A stretch of DNA of 64,000 nucleotides from Narthecium ossifragum (taxonomy: Eukaryota; Streptophyta; Magnoliopsida; Dioscoreales; Nartheciaceae), in NCBI GenBank assembly GCA_963920575.1, contig OY986972.1, forward strand, positions 11,730,010 to 11,794,009. Direction: 5' to 3'. Below are positions 58,219-64,000 of the stretch, piece after piece. Position 1 is the first letter of the stretch; each line of letters starts with the position of its first letter. Made by a program: the position numbers and the translations under genes. The notes under the pieces were generated by a model, which was given only the letters and a program-made list of their open reading frames with translations, was not told where the DNA came from and did no database searches.

Positions 58219-59184
58219 ATGTACGGAGTACCCCAGAAAAGTTTGGAGCAGCAATTCAAGATTCTGCAGTCCCAGTTAAAGCTCTGTTCAACTTTGATGG
58301 AACGCCAAAGCAGAAACTTGGAGTGGACCAGTAGGGAGTTGGGGCAGATCTGCAATAGGTGGTCAACGATAACTCCGAGTCAGGCCCCTACTCCTGCTGC
58401 AACCCAGATTACGGAACCTGACCCCGAGCCAACTCGGATTAGGACTCCGACAGAGACTCCTACTGCAACTCCGAGAGCAACCACAATTGCAACTCAGAGT
58501 TTAACTTCGCCAGACCCGGGTGAACACCCTCCACAACCTTCCCATGATTTTCCTAGAATTTTACCTAATTTTCCAGATTTTTCCCGAGATTTTCTCTCTC
58601 CTCTCGGATTGGCTCGAGCCGCGACTCATCTCCTTCCCCACGCACAACTCGATCCGAGCCGACCCTTCGTCGTCCCGGCTCAACACCAGGGCCCGTCGGC
58701 TCGTTCCCGAGCCGCCACCCCTACGCCATTCTCCGACGCCGTCCTCTCCACCTGCTCATCGAGGAAGCACCGGTGTCCGTCACCGAAGCCACCGTGGCCA
58801 ACCACGACCACGATTGAGGCCTGGATCGCCGAGATTCTATTCCGGCGAACTCCCCTGTTCAGGCCTCCTCCGCTCCGCCACTTCCCGAGGATGATCTCAC
58901 GATCCAACCTCACGAGAAAGGTCCCAAGACCTTCCCGTACCTGTTCTCGACGATCTCAAGCACCGTCGCGGCCTACATCACCGACGATCATCGGCGACGA
59001 CATCCACCGCGCCACCACCTTCAGATCCGGTGCATCAAAGGCCCAATCCGACGATCAGATCGTACGGATGGAACCCCCACGTCCTTGCGAAGCTTCCTTG
59101 CCGTTGCCACACTCCTGCGACCATGTTTCGCCGTTGATCCAGCTCCGGCAGCTTCTCAGCCGTCCGATCAAGACTGCAACTTGA
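58219..59184 (+). CDS. T-family ORF, N-terminal open part, function unknown
   Basis: 321 codons from the first ATG after the primer site (MYGVPQKSLEQQFK). Residues 1-50 are helix-prone with LMERQSRNLEW. The rest is rich in Pro, Ser, Thr and Arg and low-complexity. It has no capsid motif, zinc knuckle or enzyme motif. Comparison with other T copies shows a frameshift near residue 288 (base ~59085): beyond it the conserved frame is another one and these last ~30 codons are not shared. The N-terminal helix resembles coiled-coil starts of plant gypsy Gag proteins only in general character. Confidence 0.65.
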   Translation: MYGVPQKSLEQQFKILQSQLKLCSTLMERQSRNLEWTSRELGQICNRWSTITPSQAPTPAATQITEPDPEPTRIRTPTETPTATPRATTIATQSLTSPDPGEHPPQPSHDFPRILPNFPDFSRDFLSPLGLARAATHLLPHAQLDPSRPFVVPAQHQGPSARSRAATPTPFSDAVLSTCSSRKHRCPSPKPPWPTTTTIEAWIAEILFRRTPLFRPPPLRHFPRMISRSNLTRKVPRPSRTCSRRSQAPSRPTSPTIIGDDIHRATTFRSGASKAQSDDQIVRMEPPRPCEASLPLPHSCDHVSPLIQLRQLLSRPIKTAT

Positions 59185-60015
59185 TCCAGCCGTTTGATCA
59201 GCGTGATCTTCGATCCAGTGCTTCCGATCTTCGATCTGAACCGGATCCAAGAGTCCCCAGCAATTAGGACCATCCAGATCATGTCCAAGTGATCACGATG
59301 CATCCTCAGCCGTTGATCAAGCATCCGAAGGTTGATATGAGCCCTGAAATGAGCTACCCTCCTTATTCAGATGCCACATTCAATCTGATCAGATCTGACT
59401 ATGATGGTACCACCGGTTTGGCTCAACTGACCCAAGTCCAGATTGACACCGGTAGACCCAACCAAGTCAAACATGTTTGGACCAGAGTACGACTCAACAC
59501 AGCTGAAGATTCAACTTGGTTCAACCAACTTCTAGCCCAGACTAGTGCAGCAGAAGCATGGTCCAGCCATCTTCACTTCAGATTGGACCAAAGCCAGCTT
59601 GACCCAGATTCAAGCCAAGTAGGCACAGTTGATCAGACCATGGAGATCAGATCCCATCCTATGGTCATGGGAAACACTACTGATAGGACATGATGAGAAT
59701 GATCCAGGAGAGCCATTGAAGATCATATTCCTGGAGCTACCTGAGTCGTCAGATAGACCCCCAGATGCTCCTTCAGCACTGCCCCTGCTACCACTGGACC
59801 ATTCATGGGATCGACCTGGTTTCTCACCACCGAGTCCAGAGTTACAGAAGCAAGTTGATTCGGTCCAGCCACATAGAGCCGTCCTACATGACTTGACTCT
59901 GGCCTTGAGGACAAGGCCAATTCTGAAGGAAGGGGGGATGATACGAGTCGATCCGACTCGACCAACTGGACCCGAACCCAGAAGAGGAACCAAACTGGTT
60001 CAACCTCTTTCCTAG
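59085..60015 (+). pseudogene. T-family ORF, C-terminal part in shifted frames
   Basis: 59085-59693 is open except for a TAG at 59265-59267, where array copies keep a Gln codon, and includes RSDYDGTTGLAQLTQVQ. A frame change occurs near 59620 and the region from 59629 stays open to 60015, crossing the polypurine tract and 77 bp of the 3' LTR. Shared motifs with copy 1 and the array are DENDPGEPLK (variant), DRPGFSPPSP and LALRTRPILKEGG. Confidence 0.65.
59926..59938 (+). other. Polypurine tract of the complete T element
   Basis: aaggaagggggga immediately before the 3' LTR; primes plus-strand DNA synthesis in LTR retrotransposons. Confidence 0.9.
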
Positions 60016-61248
60016 TTTGACTTGGTTTTCTCTAGTTCAAACTAGAGTATTTGATTAGGATTTATTATTATTCTTTTATTGAGTCCTAGTTGATATTTGA
60101 TAGTTAGGAATTAATTAAGAGTTCATTTGAGTTAGGAAGTTGAGTTGAGTTTGAAACCTTATTACTTGCTAATTAAGCAAGGGTGTTTTCTAGTTGGATT
60201 AGGACTCTGTCAAGGTCTCTATAAAAGGACCTTAGTAGTTTGTATTAGGTTATACATGAGATGAATGATGATAAATAGTTGATAGAATATCTTAGGAGAA
60301 GAATATCATAGGAGTAGAAGTAATGTAGATTCCATCAATATCCACCATAGATCCACCTTCTTCCCCGTCGGTCATCTTCTCCGCAACCGGCACCGCCTCT
60401 ACCTGTGTTTCTCTCTCCACGCCAGTTTCTCTCTCCTCCACGTCAGCACTCTCTCTCCCCATCACCTGCAACCTCAGCATCATCTTCTCCACTTGTCTCC
60501 CGTACCCAACCCTAGCTACCGCCGGCCATACCTCCGTCCAGCCTCTCTGGCCACCCCCGTTCCTGTCCAAGACCTCCATCAGCCTCCCCTTGGCACCACG
60601 ACCCCGTCCAGCCGCTCCTCCGTCGGCCTTCACCATCTCCGACGCCTTCCCCGGCCAACCCGACCTTCGTCCTCCCCGCCATCAACCGCGTCCGTCCCAG
60701 ATATCACCCCTAAACCATCCGAAAACCTTCCTCATCTCCCCACAACCCTTTCCCGACCATCTTTCCAACGTCCCAAGCCTCCTGCCGAGCTCCCCGTCGT
60801 CCCCAACGCCGGCCGACCCAACCTTCACCACCGTCTCCCCTAGATCCGGCCGATCCGCCACCCATCTCCCAGATCCGAGCCGTTGGATCGCTTCCCCACC
60901 ATCCAATGACCTTTCCTGACAAGATCCCGACCGCCGCCGCCGCCCCTACGCTGGCGATCCACTTCGGCAACTCTCAGCCCTCGGATCCAGGCTGGTTCAG
61001 CCCAACCAACTGACTCAGCCACATCCATCCAATTGAACCTGGTCAACCTGATCCAGATCAATTCAGAATTGACCCAGTCAAGTCCCATCCAATCAGGCTC
61101 AGCCAGATCCGATCCAGCTCATGCCAGATCCGATCCAGCTAGCCAAATCAGCTAATTGGACTCAAATCAAGTCCGATCAGGCCGATTCTGATCGATTGGA
61201 GCAGTAGAGACCCGATACGAGAGGATTATGAGTAGACCGCTCGTATCA
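59939..61248 (+). repeat. 3' LTR of the complete T element
   Basis: 1310 bp from TGATACGAGTCG to CTCGTATCA. It has several substitutions and small indels relative to the 5' LTR (visible in 57240-57300 versus 60300-60360), so the insertion is not brand new. TATA box at 60220-60226. Confidence 0.93.
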
Positions 61249-62039
61249 GGTGTACAGTCGATTTCGATGCTAGGCCTAGATGACTCGTACACCTGTTGCT
61301 TGATGATTGTTAGAGGTTGTGTCGGCCTCGAGCCGGGTTATGAGGTGTAGCCGGTGTCCAGTTGTGACTTCTCTTGAGTAGAGGGTGTGTCTACTCAGCG
61401 ATGCCATTTCTCGCCAGCAGTGTTGGTTTCCTGCTTGTGAGTCAGCAGTGTTGTTTCCTTGCTTACTGTGTGTGACCCATCATGTGACCAGTTCTTCTGA
61501 AAGATCATGATCATTGACCTCAGGGAAACGAGGTGGGGTTATGGGGCCCCTGTGTACACCTAGGCCTTGCTAGAGGGCGACTCTGTTGTGTTTACCTCTT
61601 CCATCTGTGTATCGTAGTGTAGTTTCCTTGCTGAGCTTAGTTGCTCATTCCTACCCGGGTTGCGTTTTGCAGGTACAGGCGTTAGCTCCTCTTCGGTGGT
61701 CCCTACCGGAGAGTTGGTCGGCGGTGCGGCGGCGCAAGGCGGAGTTTGAGGAGTGGTGATCTGTTTTCCCAGAACCTTTGTTAGTTAGCCTCCTACGGGA
61801 GAGTATACATGTTGTATTTGAATCCTTCCCTTTTTGAGGTTTTGTATATTACATTTTGGGTTTGATAATCTTCAGCTTGAGGTTTCTAAATCTTTAATTT
61901 GTTATTGAGGGCTTTTTGATAAAATTGTTTAGGGAGACCATTAGGTTAGAGGGAACCCTTGCCAAAAGTTTTTCGCTGTTTGTTAGGTTCCGGTTCGCGT
62001 CGCCGGCCCGGTTGGGCTTTCGCGGGTCGGGGCGTGACA

Positions 62040-63153
62040 TCCTAGGTCATTAAGGGAATGATAACACTCTGATTGTAACTTATTCTGGTTCATCTTATTT
62101 CAGTAAAGTCTATTCTATTCAAATGAGGCCCATGCATCAACAATAAATTCCTGAAACAACCTTTTGCCATGAAATATAGTTGAGTACTGTCTGTCTCGTT
62201 CGAACAAACGATAACGGTAATACTCTGACATTGTTAATCTCTTCGATGAAGGGCAGCCATGACTAACATCCCACTGCTTGAGGTCTGTAGATCCAAGATC
62301 ACCATTTGGAAATAGAAGCACATAATGCAAGGGGAGATATGCAGAATGACATTCACATATTCGTTCTAACGGACCGTCACCTCGAAGATGTACCAATATG
62401 TCACGTTTCGTGGCTGCTTCAGCACCATCGCCTGGCAAAATAACATCAATTTCATTGACAGTGAGCAGATTGAACATGTGGCGATCAGTTGTTGGTCTCT
62501 ATTGGAAGTGCGCAGGCAAAGGTGGCGCAATCCTGCTTGTATCTGATAGGATTTCATGTTTCTGTCTGTAAATGTCGATAAATGGATTCGAAACCCAAAG
62601 GATGTTTTCGATGATTTGAAGGACTTCAGGCATTAAAGTTGGATTTCTACTGATGCACATCTCCATTGCTTCATCTGGATCATAGACATATAGCCGAGCA
62701 AAGACCTGATCTGTTCTTACTTTTGGCAATAATGCCTCTGACAAATATCTTAATTCTCTATGAATGCTGAATGGTAGAGGACCGGTTCTTTGTGTGACCC
62801 TATTATCAAGCTGCACGCCCATGCTGGTAAATGCATTTGTAATATTGTATTGGCGAGTTCTTTTGCGGAATGAACGCGCATTTGCACCACCCCCCATCGA
62901 AAAGATCCTTAAGTGCTTGGCGTGGATCAGTTAAAGGTGGTAACTCGATTCTCCCCTGATTGCAACAATTTCCAAATTTTGGACCACTGAGGGGGGTCCC
63001 AGACAATCTCTCGGCAGGCCAATGCTTGGCCTTCCAGTAGCTATAGACTGCATTCATTTGTCCGAGTGAGTGACGACCCGAGCAGTTGCCAACAAGGTGA
63101 ACCATAGTTGCATTCGGTTCTAATACAGCTTCATCCATGAGACTGTACAAAGT
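62040..63153 (-). pseudogene. Helitron-like Rep protein, N-terminal domain
   Basis: Minus-strand order: PKFGNCCNQGRIELPPL (about 63010-62940), a frameshift near 62900, then RQYNITNAFTSMGVQLD and ARLYVYDPDEAMEM, a stop near 62499, then RDILVHLRGDGPLERICECH and LLFPNGDLG, and finally RLFQEFIVDAWASFE. After that, two stops occur before the D LTR at 62039. These are the ordered landmarks of the Helitron_like_N region of plant Rep-helicases, which start rolling-circle transposition. The catalytic HUH and tyrosine motifs are not seen in this part. Confidence 0.88.
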
Positions 63154-63234
63154 CTGAAGTAACCTTTTAAGAACATATTAGAAAAAAGTGACTGAAAAGA
63201 AGTTTGGGATTTGAGGAACATATTATAAACTTAC
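63154..63234 (-). other. Candidate intron in the Helitron gene
   Basis: The minus strand reads GTAAGT at 63234 and an acceptor CTTCAG ending at 63154, giving 81 nt that would join the small exon 63446-63235 to the Rep segment. Plant Helitron genes often contain introns. Reading frames on both sides fit loosely, so this is an inference. Confidence 0.4.
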
Positions 63235-63446
63235 ATAGGAAAAGAAGCAATAGGTGAGGCCGTTGGATGTTCATTTGGTGCTCGTTCTGGAGGTTGCTCG
63301 CGAGCACTTGAAGACGAAGCAAAGTACTGCTCACATTCTAGAATTTTTTTTTCCTGTTGTTCACGTTCCCTCCTCTGGGATTGCCCTAACCGTCGGGCAT
63401 TAATGAATTGGGGTAGAGATGACCTACTTGTTATAGGTGCACCCAA
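63235..63446 (-). pseudogene. Helitron protein N-terminal exon candidate
   Basis: 71-codon open stretch with INARRLGQSQRRERE, rich in Arg, Glu and Ser. A second, similar motif (ARQLGQ followed by Arg/Glu residues) occurs on the same strand near 63605-63645, so this part was duplicated or is repetitive. Upstream sequence to 64000 has no long frame; 63690-64000 is AT-rich and I see nothing further in it. Confidence 0.45.
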
Positions 63447-64000
63447 GATTTATTGAACATGCTCAATCTCAACAGTAGTATCTTCAATTATTTTTGGCAT
63501 GTTAGGAATGTTTAATGAAGTTCCGTGAGGAGTATGAATACGTTGAGTCATCGGATCACGATGGTATGGTCCAGTTATAGGTCTCTCTTGCCTCTCACAC
63601 TCTCTTTGTCTTCATTGGCCCAATTGTCGCGCAGTCAAATTGACATGTGGCCTAGCAGGTATTAAATCATTGGAACCCACATTCACCTAATAAATTTATA
63701 CGAAGTGTAGATATTTTATTTTTCAAGATTTTAAAAATATATCAAAGATGTTGCTTCAATTAAACACTATTACAAACATGCTTAAGGAAAACCCAAGGAG
63801 CACATTGTAACCTAAAACTTGAATTGTGTCAACGTTTCATCTGAATAAGCACCTCCTGTTAGGTACCATGTCTTGATTTCTAAGACCAAGGGAGCTTGTT
63901 AATTGAAGCTGGTTGGGATACATTAAGCTTTTAAAATTTGTTCATTTACATCTTTAGTAATTATGGCATAGATAACTGGAAATGGCTTATGCTTTTTCTT

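Larger units (their letters stand above)
56855..61248 (+). mobile_element. Complete non-autonomous T-family LTR retrotransposon
   Basis: 4394 bp with exact target duplication GGTGT (56850-56854 and 61249-61253). 5' LTR 56855-58154, primer site 58158-58169, internal region 58155-59938, polypurine tract 59926-59938, 3' LTR 59939-61248. The internal 1.8 kb is too short for pol, and no RT, integrase or protease motif is present, so mobility would need another element's enzymes. This is the reference copy for the family here. Confidence 0.95.
29835..62039 (+). mobile_element. Plus-strand D-family chromovirus, 3' half, heavily nested
   Basis: Pol pieces 29835-30030, 37771-38367 and 54508-55162 join in one order and orientation, followed by a 3' LTR (55260-62039). 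Insertions are the T array (duplication GAGAG), a minus-strand D element (AGTTC) and, in the LTR, a complete T element (GGTGT). Its 5' half is missing: at 29835 it abuts an oppositely oriented D Gag. Its right end lies in a Helitron coding region. Confidence 0.85.
55260..62039 (+). repeat. 3' LTR of the plus-strand D element (split by a T element)
   Basis: Starts TGTGAGGACATG at 55260 after a degenerate polypurine tract (tttaagggtattagga) and ends GGGGCGTGACA at 62039. Without the T element it is about 2.38 kb. GATCGATC arrays occupy 55490-56290. Beyond 62039 Helitron coding sequence begins. Sequence at 62040-62044 (tccta) would be one copy of the target duplication. Confidence 0.88.
62040..64000 (-). 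mobile_element. Helitron replicase remnant (runs off window)
   Basis: Minus-strand coding fragments of a plant Helitron Rep-helicase protein, cut at 62039 by the plus-strand D element. Helitron termini, the complete Rep motifs and the helicase are outside the window or deleted. It is the substrate into which the D element inserted. Confidence 0.82.

Overview
The window is plant nuclear DNA made almost entirely of transposable elements nested inside one another. I found no host gene, tRNA, rRNA or CRISPR array. The evidence for a flowering plant is the set of Ty3/gypsy lineages (Athila-like, Tat-like and Tekay-type chromovirus), plant primer-binding sites (tRNA-Asp-type TGGCGCCGTTGC, tRNA-Met-type TGGTATCAGAGC) and a plant Helitron replicase fragment. 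A monocot with a large genome is plausible, but the sequence does not prove it.

Family labels used here are mine. D = Tekay-like chromovirus, LTR TGTGAGGACC...GCGACA, 2-3.4 kb. T = non-autonomous LTR element, LTR TGATACGAGTCG...CTCGTATCA, about 1.3 kb, tRNA-Met primer site, no recognisable pol. T2 = Tat-like element whose LTR also starts TGATACGAG. R = an LTR starting TGTAGACACC on the minus strand, carrying a 134-bp tandem array. A = Athila-like elements and solo LTRs.

Layout. 1-2906: 5' part of a minus-strand Athila-like element (Gag, primer site, 5' LTR) inserted in the reverse transcriptase of T2. 2907-18135: minus-strand T2 (RT, protease, Gag, 5' LTR), split by a T element at 6677-15412 that holds two solo T LTRs, one of them split by a solo D LTR. 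18136-20056: R LTR. 20057-23106 and 29054-29834: minus-strand D element (integrase, RT/RNase H, protease, Gag) split by a decayed plus-strand D element (23107-29048). 29835-62039: 3' half of a plus-strand D element (integrase, chromodomain-like tail, 3' LTR), interrupted by a tandem three-LTR T array (30031-37765), a decayed minus-strand D element (38368-54502) full of T solo LTRs, and a complete T element (56855-61248). 62040-64000: minus-strand Helitron replicase remnant, apparently the oldest layer.

Thirteen insertion boundaries are supported by flanking 5-bp target-site duplications (twelve exact, one with a single mismatch). At several of them the coding frame of the interrupted element continues across the insertion, so the nesting order is well supported. 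Every recognised transposition gene is truncated, frameshifted, interrupted or missing a catalytic residue.

The most interesting system is family T. It has at least 14 LTR copies here, a complete 4.4-kb member with a target-site duplication, a recombinational LTR-internal-LTR-internal-LTR array, a hairpin at the LTR end with an apparently compensatory variant, and an internal region that, when copies are compared, looks like one long reading frame of about 600 codons with no recognised retroviral domain.
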